Made by a program: the position numbers and the translations under genes. The notes beneath the pieces were generated by a model that saw only the letters and a program-made list of their open reading frames with translations, was not told the DNA's origin and ran no database searches. Shown in pieces: positions 46,951 through 56,565 of a stretch of DNA of 64,000 bases; position 1 is the stretch's first letter; the number at the start of each line of letters is the position of its first letter. Origin of the DNA: Punica granatum (taxonomy: Eukaryota; Streptophyta; Magnoliopsida; Myrtales; Lythraceae); assembly GCF_007655135.1 (NCBI RefSeq), contig NC_045127.1:28066199-28130198 (forward strand), written 5' to 3'.

Positions 46951-49900
46951 ATGGCGGAAGGAGATCACGTCGATATTTCCGAAGAAGTCAACCCTTCGGT
47001 CCCGACCCTCTCTCAACCACCGCAGACACACGCCCTGCCCCCTCTTACTCCCGCAGGCGTACTCCCCGCATACCCTGGCGCCCTTCCGACGCATCTCCCG
47101 CCTCCGGCACCTTCAGGGGCGCCTCTCCCACCGGCCTCACCAACATCCACCGCCACCAATGACCAAGCCCGTATTGCGGCCCTCGAGGGCACGGTCAACC
47201 AAATGGCCACTAATATGGCGGAGCTGCTCGCCTTGCTCAGAGGACCTAACCGGGCCTCCTCGAGTTCTACTCCTCCCCCGGGACCGGGACCAACAGTCGA
47301 TCCGATCCCGTGGGCTCCACCGATCCAAGCCCCGGAGAACGTTGAAGCTCCCGCACCGCCAACGCTGTATACGTCTACGGTCCCCCCTTTCACAAGTCAA
47401 TTTCCGCCACCGCCGGCCCCTTCGGTAGTCCCTCTTCCACCGGCTACCTTCCTATCCGCGGAGCACATCCTGTCTGCACCTCCACCTGCTCCCATACCGG
47501 CTCCGGCTATGATCTACACGGCACCTCCGCCGACGGTTTTCCCGGCAACCACCGCATCTGCTCCAACTCATCCTCAAGCCACGGAGCTTCCTCCCTATCC
47601 AATTCTGCAGCCTCACGCCGGCCTCTCCTATCAGGCACCGCCCCCCATAAACACCACCTTCCACGAACCGGGCACGCCAACTCACGCGGCCCAGTTCGCC
47701 TCCCCAACGCATTTCTTCCCCGAGGCTGACACCGAACAGGAGCGTAGGCTGAAGCGAATGGAGGAAACGATACGGGCCCTGCAAGCGAACGATGTCCGCC
47801 CCGACGCCCGCTATGGCGACTGTAGCCTATTCCCGGGCATGCGCCTGCCCCCGAAGTTTAAGGTTCCAGAGTTCAAGACCTATGAAGGCACGACGGATCC
47901 ACGCCACCATCTCCGTCATTACCGAGGAAAGATGTTACAATATTGGGAATACGAGGAGTTTGTCATCCACTCCTTCCAGGATAGCCTGTCGGGATCGGCC
48001 CTCGATTGGTTCATGTCACTGAAGGCTGAGGATATCCCGACGTGGGAGGATCTCTCCCGGAAATTCACCGACCAATACCGATATTGCGCGGAGACGCCTC
48101 CTACTCTTCTAGAGTTGAGCACGAAAGAAATGGCGCGGGGCCAAAAGTTCGAGGAGTATGCCGCCAAGTGGCGTGCCCAAGCTGCAAAGCACATTCCCCC
48201 GATCAGCGAGGCGCAGCAGATCCAGCTGTTCCACTCCACGCTGAGAGGAGTGTACTATTCACACCTGTTGGCGCACACTTCATCGTTCTCCGACCTCATC
48301 GAGGCCGGAAAGAAATTGGACTTGGGCATCAAGCTCGGAAGAATGGAGGACCCCACCAGCAAAGGAGAGGAGTCATCTAAGAAGGTCCCCGCGACCTCAT
48401 CATCCTCAAGCGGGAGAAGGGGAAAGGAAATTTCGGTGAATACCGTCAACACCGCGCAACAGACCCCCCAGCAATATTCGATGAACTACACGGCGGCGCC
48501 TCCCGTAGCTCCCTCATACACCCCGCAGGCACCCCAATATCGGCCTCAAGCCCCTACCCAATCAATCTACTATTCCGCACTGCCGCCTCCACCCCTACCT
48601 GCGGTGTCATCGCCCGTCGTCCATCATTATGCCCCTGCTCCATCTCAAGCCCCTCAATATCAACCTCCGGCACCTAGGACTACTCAGCCGGCGCAACGGG
48701 CCCCGCCCCCGCAAGGTCAACAGACCGGTGCAGCGCAACCACGACCCCGCAAACAGTACCCGGCCCTGCCGGTCCCACTTTCCCACATCTACCGGCAAAT
48801 CCGTGACAAGGTTGGGACAACGACGCCTAGCCCAAGCTTTGATCCCACCATCCAAGATCAGAGCAAGCGATGCGAGTACCACCAAGGGGCACCAGGACAC
48901 ACCATAGACAACTGCTGGAAGTTGAGGGAGAAGATTCAAGAGATGATCGATGCGAAGGAGCTCGTATTCAATGCTGTAAGGTCTCCGAACGTACAGGCCA
49001 ATCCTCTTCCTGACCATGGGTCGGCTCCGGGGCCTTCCATTAACATGATCACCGTGTGCACGTCAAGCGAGGACGAAGGCAAACAAGATGGGTTCTCTCC
49101 CGTTGTGATTGAATACGTACCGACGGAAATCGCAGTCGGGTTCACCGGGGTAGACGCGCCTCATGCCCCGCTTGTCATAGACGTCCCCACCCGGGAGCCA
49201 TACTCGAGCGATAGGGTCCCCTGGACCTATGAGGGAAGTGTCGGGAGGCTAGAGCAACAATTCGGTGTCATGGGCATAACCCGCTCAGGGCGGCTATATG
49301 AGAACCCGGCGACCACCGACAAAGGGAAGGCGCCCGTCACCGGGGAGGAGGCGAGGCCTAGCGCCCTGCCTGCTTCGTCCAAGAAAGTGACAGAGGAGGA
49401 GGCCGAAGCCTTCATGAAAGCCATCAAAGCAAGCGAGTATAAGGTGGTGGAACAGATGGCCAAATCTCCAGCCCACATCTCATTGCTCGCCCTCCTACTC
49501 AACTCGGAACCTCACAGGGAGGCCCTCATGCGGGTCCTCACGGCTGCGCAAGTCCCCAAAGGGACGCCCCCGGACCGGATAGAGGAAACCATCAACTCTA
49601 TTTTCTCCAACACCATCTCGTTTTCGGACGATGAGCTCCCCTCCGAAGGATGCGCACATTCCCGGGCACTGCACATCGTCTGCAAGTGCAACAACCATAT
49701 CGTGGGCCGGGTCATGATCGACAACGGTTCCGCGCTCAACGTATGCCCGGTGACCACTTTGAAGCAGATGAATGTGGATCTCAACCGCATCCGTCCTAGC
49801 AAAACCGCGGTCCGGGCCTTCGATGGTTCGAGGAGAGAGGTAAACGGTGAGATCGACCTCCTCATAGATATCGGCCCATGCTCCTTCAGCGTCACATTCC

Positions 49901-52305
49901 AGGTATTGGATATCCCAAACGCCTTCAGCCTACTCCTTGGAAGGCCCTGGATCCACTCGGCCGGCGCTATCCCGTCCTCACTGCATCAGAGGGTGAAATT
50001 CATCGTCGAGGAGAAGATCATCACGGTTAAGGGTGAGGAGGATTACACCATCTATAAGGAGACGGCGGTTCCCTACATCAGTGTCGGGGATGACGAAAAC
50101 CTGCCCTTCCACTCCTTTGAGACCGTCTCCGTTATTCGGGATTACGGAAAGGTCGGGCCGTCCCGCGCCGACCGCATGATAGGGAAGGTCCTTATGCGCC
50201 ATAATTACATTCCCGGTACCGGACTTGGGGCGCGCGGGCAAGGAATCAATCGCCCCATTGAAGTCGAAGCGTACAAGCATAGGAGGGGACTTGGCTTTCG
50301 CCCCTCCTGCCATGAAATCATCGAGGCCCACCGGGGCAATCACCTCCACCGCCTCGCCACGCACTATGGTAGGCTCCACAGGGGCATTCCAGTCCCCCTG
50401 CTGTCACATTTCTTCCCCGGGCCTCCACTCATCATCGGGAGCACCTCTGACGGCCCTTCCTCGGACTTCGACGACGCGACTGACACCTTGCCAACCGTGT
50501 ATGCCGTCACCGAGGAGATTCCTTCAGGGGTTCACATCCGCCCGGCGCAGGAAGACGAGGAGCTTAACAATTGGACCTCAGTCCTGCGCTACTCGGCTGC
50601 GATCGCCGATGTGCTCCACTCGAATCCAAATCTTCGATGCGTTGATTCGAACCCATCCGAAGAAAGTCTCGGAGAGCCCGGACCCATATACTTCGGGGAA
50701 GGGCTCGACGAAGACAGTCTAGTGCCTGAGATAGAAGAGAGTTTGCGCCGCCTCGAGGATCGCCAACTCACCTCGCTCGAGCCAACAGAAGAGATCAACG
50801 TGGGTACTCAAGAGGAGCCCCGCATCCTAAAGATCGGCACAAGCCTCGACCCAACACAACGGGTCCGAATGATCGATTTCTTGACCAAGTATCAAGAAGT
50901 TTTTGCCTGGTCCTACGCCGACATGCCGGGGCTAGACCCGTCAATAGTGAAGCACTTCCTCCCGCTAGACACCGAGAAGTTCCCGCCCAAACGACAACAA
51001 TTGCGACGGCAACGGGCAAGCCTCCTTCTCCGCATCAAGGAGGAGGTTGTCAAGCAGATCAACGCGGGCTTCCTCGAGGTCTGCAATTATTCTGAATGGG
51101 TTGCAAACATCGTGCCGGTGGAGAAGAAAGATGGAAGGGTGCGAGTCTGCGTCGACTATCGGGACCTCAATAAGGCCAGCCCCAAGGACAACTTTCCCTT
51201 GCCCCACATCGACATACTAGTTGACAACACGGCGCGCCACTCTCAGTTTTCTTTCATGGACGGCTTCTCCGGATACAATCAAATTCGGATGGCCGAGGAA
51301 GACAAGATCAAGACGACATTCACTACCATGTGGGGAACCTTCTGTTATCGCGTCATGCCTTTCGGTCTCAAGAACGCCGGGGCAACTTATCAGAGGGCTA
51401 TGGTCACATTGTTCCACGACATGATGCATAAGGAAGTCGAGGTCTATGTTGACGACATGATTGCCAAGTCCAAAGAAGGAGAGGACCACCTCGTTAATCT
51501 GAAGCGTCTCTTCGACCGCTTAAAAGAGTACAAGCTTCGGCTCAATCCGGCGAAATGCACGTTCGGCGCTCGATCGGGAAAATTACTAGGATTCGTGGTC
51601 AGCGAGCGCGGCATCGAAGTAGATCCCGATAAAGTCAAGGCGATCAAGGAGCTTCCTCCGCCATCTTCGGTCCGCGAAGTACGAGGCTTCTTGGGGCGGC
51701 TGAATTACATCGCACGATTCATTGCGAACTTGACAGACAAATGCCAACCACTCTTTCGCTTGCTCCGCAAGAACGCGGCGATCGAATGGGACGAAGAATG
51801 TCAGAAGGCCTTTGACACCATCAAGGCATACCTGGTCCAACCGCCGGTATTGGTCCCGCCTACACCAGGCCGTCCCCTCGTACTCTACCTAACGGTGCGT
51901 CGTCAATCATTAGGATGCATGCTGGGACAGGAGGAGGAGTCCACGCACACGGAACGCGCGATCTACTATCTGAGCAAAAAGTTCACCGATGGAGAGTCAA
52001 ATTATCCGGAAATCGAGAAGATGTGTTGTGCGTTGGTGTGGGTCATGCAAAGGCTCCGACAATACACGCTTTATCACACGGTCCGCTTGCTATCAAAGGC
52101 GGATCCCCTGAAATATTTGCTCGACAGTCCCTCCTCCACGCGCAACCTCGCCAAATGGCGTTGTCAATTGACGGAATACGATATCGAGTACGTGTCCCGC
52201 ACTTCGGTCAAGGGGCAAGCGATCGCGGATCATTTAGCAGAATTCCCAATTGAAGACCACACACCCATAAACCCCGACTTCCGGATGAGGGAATCCTCCG
52301 AGTAG
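46951..52305 (+). CDS. gag-pol: gag-protease-RT-RNase H polyprotein of Tat/Ogre-like element
   Basis: A continuous 1784-residue frame. Residues 1-250 are Pro/Ala-rich. The Retrotrans_gag core covers about 313-470, and a CX2HX5HX4C-type knuckle lies near 640-654. The protease motif IDNGSA is near 925. A G-patch-like Gly-rich segment (GTGLGARGQG, about 1068-1115) follows, as in other Tat elements. RT runs about 1370-1560 with YVDD near 1498. A degenerate first RNase H occupies about 1640-1765. No intron or stop separates protease from RT, unlike some Ogre elements. The frame ends at a TAG soon after a point (52281-52282) where one C appears to be missing. The homologous sequence continues in another frame into the second RNase H. 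Confidence 0.92.
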   Translation: MAEGDHVDISEEVNPSVPTLSQPPQTHALPPLTPAGVLPAYPGALPTHLPPPAPSGAPLPPASPTSTATNDQARIAALEGTVNQMATNMAELLALLRGPNRASSSSTPPPGPGPTVDPIPWAPPIQAPENVEAPAPPTLYTSTVPPFTSQFPPPPAPSVVPLPPATFLSAEHILSAPPPAPIPAPAMIYTAPPPTVFPATTASAPTHPQATELPPYPILQPHAGLSYQAPPPINTTFHEPGTPTHAAQFASPTHFFPEADTEQERRLKRMEETIRALQANDVRPDARYGDCSLFPGMRLPPKFKVPEFKTYEGTTDPRHHLRHYRGKMLQYWEYEEFVIHSFQDSLSGSALDWFMSLKAEDIPTWEDLSRKFTDQYRYCAETPPTLLELSTKEMARGQKFEEYAAKWRAQAAKHIPPISEAQQIQLFHSTLRGVYYSHLLAHTSSFSDLIEAGKKLDLGIKLGRMEDPTSKGEESSKKVPATSSSSSGRRGKEISVNTVNTAQQTPQQYSMNYTAAPPVAPSYTPQAPQYRPQAPTQSIYYSALPPPPLPAVSSPVVHHYAPAPSQAPQYQPPAPRTTQPAQRAPPPQGQQTGAAQPRPRKQYPALPVPLSHIYRQIRDKVGTTTPSPSFDPTIQDQSKRCEYHQGAPGHTIDNCWKLREKIQEMIDAKELVFNAVRSPNVQANPLPDHGSAPGPSINMITVCTSSEDEGKQDGFSPVVIEYVPTEIAVGFTGVDAPHAPLVIDVPTREPYSSDRVPWTYEGSVGRLEQQFGVMGITRSGRLYENPATTDKGKAPVTGEEARPSALPASSKKVTEEEAEAFMKAIKASEYKVVEQMAKSPAHISLLALLLNSEPHREALMRVLTAAQVPKGTPPDRIEETINSIFSNTISFSDDELPSEGCAHSRALHIVCKCNNHIVGRVMIDNGSALNVCPVTTLKQMNVDLNRIRPSKTAVRAFDGSRREVNGEIDLLIDIGPCSFSVTFQVLDIPNAFSLLLGRPWIHSAGAIPSSLHQRVKFIVEEKIITVKGEEDYTIYKETAVPYISVGDDENLPFHSFETVSVIRDYGKVGPSRADRMIGKVLMRHNYIPGTGLGARGQGINRPIEVEAYKHRRGLGFRPSCHEIIEAHRGNHLHRLATHYGRLHRGIPVPLLSHFFPGPPLIIGSTSDGPSSDFDDATDTLPTVYAVTEEIPSGVHIRPAQEDEELNNWTSVLRYSAAIADVLHSNPNLRCVDSNPSEESLGEPGPIYFGEGLDEDSLVPEIEESLRRLEDRQLTSLEPTEEINVGTQEEPRILKIGTSLDPTQRVRMIDFLTKYQEVFAWSYADMPGLDPSIVKHFLPLDTEKFPPKRQQLRRQRASLLLRIKEEVVKQINAGFLEVCNYSEWVANIVPVEKKDGRVRVCVDYRDLNKASPKDNFPLPHIDILVDNTARHSQFSFMDGFSGYNQIRMAEEDKIKTTFTTMWGTFCYRVMPFGLKNAGATYQRAMVTLFHDMMHKEVEVYVDDMIAKSKEGEDHLVNLKRLFDRLKEYKLRLNPAKCTFGARSGKLLGFVVSERGIEVDPDKVKAIKELPPPSSVREVRGFLGRLNYIARFIANLTDKCQPLFRLLRKNAAIEWDEECQKAFDTIKAYLVQPPVLVPPTPGRPLVLYLTVRRQSLGCMLGQEEESTHTERAIYYLSKKFTDGESNYPEIEKMCCALVWVMQRLRQYTLYHTVRLLSKADPLKYLLDSPSSTRNLAKWRCQLTEYDIEYVSRTSVKGQAIADHLAEFPIEDHTPINPDFRMRESSE

Positions 52306-54055
52306 ACGACGAGGGAGAGGAGCCGGGATGGAAGATGTATTTCGACGGTGCTGTCAATTCCACGGGATCAGGCATCGGCGCGGTACTGATATCCCCGGAC
52401 GGGCGCTATTACCCGGTAGCGGCAAAGATCGACTTTCCCTGCACCAATAATGTGGCTGAGTACGAGGCATGTATTCTCGGCCTCCAAGCGGCGATTGATT
52501 TCAAAGTAAAAGAGCTCGAAGTGTTCGGTGACTCCATGCTCACTATCTTCCAGACGCTGGGGCAATGGAAGACGAAAGACGCGAAGCTAGTGCCGTATCA
52601 CGAGTACCTCGAGAAGTTAACCGAGAACTTCGAGGACATCTCATTCACCTATACTCCGCGCATGACAAATCAATTCGCGGACGCGCTTGCGACGCTCGCC
52701 TCCATGGTGAGCATCACGAGGGAGAACCTTATCGAGCCCCTCGAGATCGAGATAGCAGAAGGACCGGCACATTGCAACACGATTGGAGCATCCGAGGCGA
52801 AGCCGTGGTACGAAGACATCAAGAACCTTCTGCGAACCGGCCAATACCCCCCATTCGCCGACCGCCGCGATCGGAAGACTCTCAGACGCCTCGCGATACA
52901 CTATTTCTTGAGCGGCGAGATACTTTACCGCCGCTCCTTCGACTCCACACTCCTCCGGTGCATCGACGAGCACGAATCGCGACGTCTCATGGAGGAAGTG
53001 CACGGGGGAAACTGTGGACCTCACATGAACGGCCTCATGCTCGCTAAGAAGATCATGCGCCTGGGTTATTATTGGTCCACCATGGAGACTGATTGTGTGA
53101 AGCATGTCAGGCATTGCCACCGATGTCAGGTCTACGCCGATCAAATCAAAGCGCCGCCCAACGAATTGCGCCCCATGACGGCACCATGGCCTTTTTCAAT
53201 GTGGGGAATGGATGTGATCGGCCCGATCAACCCCAAAGCGTCCAACGGTCACATGTTCATTTTGGTGGCAATTGACTACTTTACCAAGTGGATCGAAGCC
53301 ATCACTCTTGCGTCAGTCACCGCAAAGGCCGTGGCCCGTTTTCTCAGACGCGACGTCATCGCCCGATACGGGGTCCCTGCGACAATCATCACAGACAACG
53401 CCAAGAACCTGAACAACAAGGTCATCGACGAGCTTTGTGCACAATTCAAAATCCGACACCGCAATTCCACCCCGTACCGTCCCCAAATGAACGGTGCGGT
53501 GGAAGCGGCGAATAAGAACATCAAAAAGATCATCGAAAAAATGACGGTGAACTATAAGGATTGGCACGAGATGCTCCCCTATGCACTCTTGGCGTACCGT
53601 ACGTCCATACGGACCTCAACCGGGGCCACCCCGTACTCACTAGTCTATGGCATGGAGGCCGTGCTCCCAATCGAAGTAGAGATCCCTTCCATGAGGATTC
53701 TTGCCGAGGCCGAGCTCGAAGAAGCGGAATGGGCAAAGCAGCGGTACGAACAGTTAAATTTCATTGATGAGAAGAGGCTGAAAGCGCTATGCCACGGACA
53801 GTGCTATCAACAAAGAATGGCTCGAGCCTTCAACGCAAGAGTCCGCCACCGCGATTTCAACCCCGGCGACCTCGTCTTAAGGAAAGTCCTACACGTCACG
53901 CCGGACTCTCGAGGGAAGTTCTCGTACAAATACGATGGCCCTTTTGTCGTCAAAGAGGTTTTCTCCGGAGGAGCGGTCATCTTGAGCGACATGGACGGCA
54001 CTGAAAATGCCCTTCCCGTCAACGCTGACGCCATTAAGAAGTATTATCCGTGAAC
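52284..54055 (+). CDS. pol: second RNase H and integrase of Tat/Ogre-like element
   Basis: The rest of pol, shifted in frame. The first internal Met is at 52335, but similarity starts upstream near 52284. The second, archaeal-type RNase H shows catalytic YFDG, AEYEA, GDS and FADALA blocks at roughly residues 2, 42, 65 and 115 counted from 52335. Integrase follows: an HHCC zinc finger (about 220-262) and a DDE core with Asp near 293, Asp near 354 and Glu near 390. A GDLVLR/GPFVV C-terminal region comes next, and no chromodomain. As it stands, Gag-Pol synthesis would stop before integrase, so this copy would need help from another element. The two RNase H domains place it in the Tat lineage. 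Confidence 0.92.
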
Positions 54056-54185
54056 ACTTGTGTATTCTTTATTCTTCGGGCTCCGCGCCCCTTTCATTGT
54101 AAGACATTTCTATTTCCGTGGACGAGCTTCAATTCCCACAATCTGTCCAACACTAAGCTTTCTTGAGAGAAAAATAAATTTTCCC
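54056..54185 (+). other. start of the 3' region with a GGGC hairpin
   Basis: GGGC-TCCGC-GCCC (54078-54090) lies about 25 bases after the pol stop. It is a single copy of the hairpin type that is amplified further downstream. Confidence 0.6.
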
Positions 54186-54470
54186 GCTAGGTCGAAAACC
54201 TCCTTGAGGCGGCCTAGGCAAAAACTAGGGAATGAGTGGCACGACTTAAAATCCCGCAAAAGGGGGGGTCGTGGCAAAAGGAGAGCACAAATCACTCCCT
54301 CGCTAGGTCGAAAACCTCTTTGAGGCGGCCTAGGCAAAAGTTAGAGGACCCCAGGGGTACGATCCCACCCAAACATGGAGAATCGTAGCAAAAGGTGAGC
54401 ATTCATGTGAGAGAAATTAAATAAAATACCCCGCTAGGCTGTTGCACATCCCACGGCCTAGGCAAAAGTT
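54186..54470 (+). other. five tandem hairpin modules directly after pol
   Basis: H1 is CTAGGTCG/CGGCCTAG (54187-54194 with 54210-54217), inner CCTC/GAGG. H2 is CACGAC/GTCGTG (54240-54245 with 54268-54273). H3 repeats H1 (54303-54310 with 54326-54333; inner CCTC/GAGG). H4 is TACGAT/ATCGTA (54358-54363 with 54382-54387). H5 is CTAGGC/GCCTAG (54434-54439 with 54456-54461). Each is followed by GCAAAA and a purine-rich run. The two hairpin types alternate. Confidence 0.8.
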
Positions 54471-55120
54471 AGGGGAAAAATGTCGGCTTGACCACGAAAG
54501 AAAAGCGACACTCTCCCTGTGAAGCTAAACCGAGTAGTGGTTCGGCACTCTCCGACGCAAGCAAACTCTCTTCAACTCTCCAAGCTCGAGACCCGCTTCG
54601 AAATGGGGGTCGAATCAACATATCCTTGACTTGGAGGATCCCATAAGATCCCTCCTCTTACCTTTACACACATATTCCACGGGCTACCCGTTTCTAAAAA
54701 GCCATTCTTCGATAGGGACACGACCACCTTACAATGGTCACCGATATCAAATCCCCGACACATCTCTACATAGATTCTTCTTACGTATGCCTGTCTCGCC
54801 GATTAAGTGCGACTGACACCCTTTTGTAGGTTCCTTTATCTCCATGCACAGGTGTGATCGGGAATCCCAAGAGGCATCTCCTTCTTGACGAACACGCGTT
54901 TGGCTTGTGCAGCAGATCGAGGCACCGAACCGAATGAGGGGCAGGATAAGGAACCCTTTTGATCCCGACTCGAGGAAACGACAAATGACAAGCTCGACTA
55001 AGAACGGGACAATCTGCCTCTGCCGACATCCCCGACGAACCGCTTAGCATCCTTTCCCGCCCTTACTTCCTCTCGCTCTCTCTACTTTATTGCTTTCCAC
55101 GGGTTTCGGCCTAGTAACTT
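54471..55120 (+). other. non-coding 3' region before the 70-bp array
   Basis: No gene is seen. The short open frames here have no recognisable similarity. Confidence 0.5.
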
Positions 55121-56309
55121 TACTGCTTTCAGGACTTCGCGTCCCCGGACTTTGCGTCCGGTTACTGCTTTCCGGACTCCGCGTCCACTTTATTGCTTTC
55201 AAGACTTCGCGTCCCCGGACTTTGCGTCCGGTTACTGCTTTCCGGACTCCGCGTCCACTTTACTGCTTTCAGGACTTCGCGTCCCCGGACTTTGCGTCCG
55301 GTTACTGCTTTCCGGACTCCGCGTCCACTTTACTGCTTTCAGGACTTCGCGTCCCCGGACTTTGCGTCCGGTTACTGCTTTCCGGACTCCGCGTCCACTT
55401 TACTACTTTCAGGACTTCGCGTCCCCGGACTTTGCGTCCGGTTACTGCTTTCCGGACTCCGCGTCCACTTTATTGCTTTCAAGACTTCGCGTCCCCGGAC
55501 TTTGCGTCCGGTTACTGCTTTCCGGACTCCGCGTCCACTTTACTGCTTTCAGGACTTCGCGTCCCCGGACTTTGCGTCCGGTTACTGCTTTCCGGACTCC
55601 GCGTCCACTTTACTGCTTTCAGGACTTCGCGTCCCCGGACTTTGCGTCCGGTTACTGCTTTCCGGACTCCGCGTCCACTTTACTGCTTTCAGACTTCGCG
55701 TCCCCGGACTTTGCGTCCGGTTACTGCTTTCCGGACTCCGCGTCCACTTTATTGCTTTCAGGACTTCGCGTCCCCGGACTTTGCGTCCGGTTACTGCTTT
55801 CCGGACTCCGCGTCCACTTTACTGCTTTCAGGACTTCGCGTCCCCGGACTTTGCGTCCGGTTACTGCTTTCCGGACTCCGCGTCCACTTTTCTGCTTTCA
55901 GGACTTCGCGTCCCCGGACTTTGCGTCCGGTTACTGCTTTCCGGACTCCGCGTCCACTTTACTGCTTTCAGGACTTCGCGTCCCCGGACTTTGCGTCCGG
56001 TTACTGCTTTCCGGACTCCGCGTCCACTTTACTGCTTTCAGGACTTCGCGTCCCCGGACTTTGCGTCCGGTTACTGCTTTCCGGACTCCGCGTCCACTTT
56101 ACTGCTTTCAGGACTTCGCGTCCCCGGACTTTGCGTCCGGTTACTGCTTTCCGGACTCCGCGTCCACTTTACTGCTTTCAGGACTTCGCGTCCCCGGACT
56201 TTGCGTCCGGTTACTGCTTTCCGGACTCCGCGTCCACTTTATTGCTTTCAGGACTTCGCGTCCCCGGACTTTGCGTCCGGTCACTGTTTTCCGGACTCCG
56301 CGTCCACTT
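55121..56309 (+). repeat. 70-bp tandem array, 17 units
   Basis: Units start at 55121, 55191, 55261 and every 70 bp thereafter; one unit (55681) is 69 bp. Each holds three hairpins: GGAC-TTCGC-GTCC, CCGGAC-TTTGC-GTCCGG and GGAC-TCCGC-GTCC, separated by TACTGCTTTC linkers. All three forward frames stay open because the unit contains no stop in any register. The predicted 416-547-residue proteins are therefore artefacts. Shared variants in the units at 55191 and 55471 suggest that blocks of units were duplicated. Confidence 0.95.
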
Positions 56310-56551
56310 TATTGCTTTCCGGACTTCGCGTCCACATTTACTGCTTTCCGGACCTCTCGTCCATTTCACTGCTTTCTGCGGGCTTCGGCCCTTCACCCAC
56401 CACTTCACATTCCCCAAATCCCGCTCACGCCACTATCTCATGACAGGGGGAGGGGCGAGCCACCACGGAGAGCGACGACAGAAGCGGTCGCCGGGACCAA
56501 AAAGGGTGCCTCTCATGATCTTTGGCTACATCCTCTAACCGAGCATGCAAC
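56310..56551 (+). other. end of hairpin array and pre-LTR region
   Basis: Two or three degenerate units come first, then GGGC-TTCG-GCCC (56380-56391), a perfect UUCG tetraloop form. Non-coding sequence follows, whose last part resembles 22960-23020 of the left Tat element. Confidence 0.7.
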
Positions 56552-56565
56552 CAAGAGGGGCAAGC
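56552..56565 (+). other. polypurine tract of Tat/Ogre-like element
   Basis: CAAGAGGGGCAAGC immediately upstream of the 3' LTR, matching 23022-23035. Confidence 0.8.
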
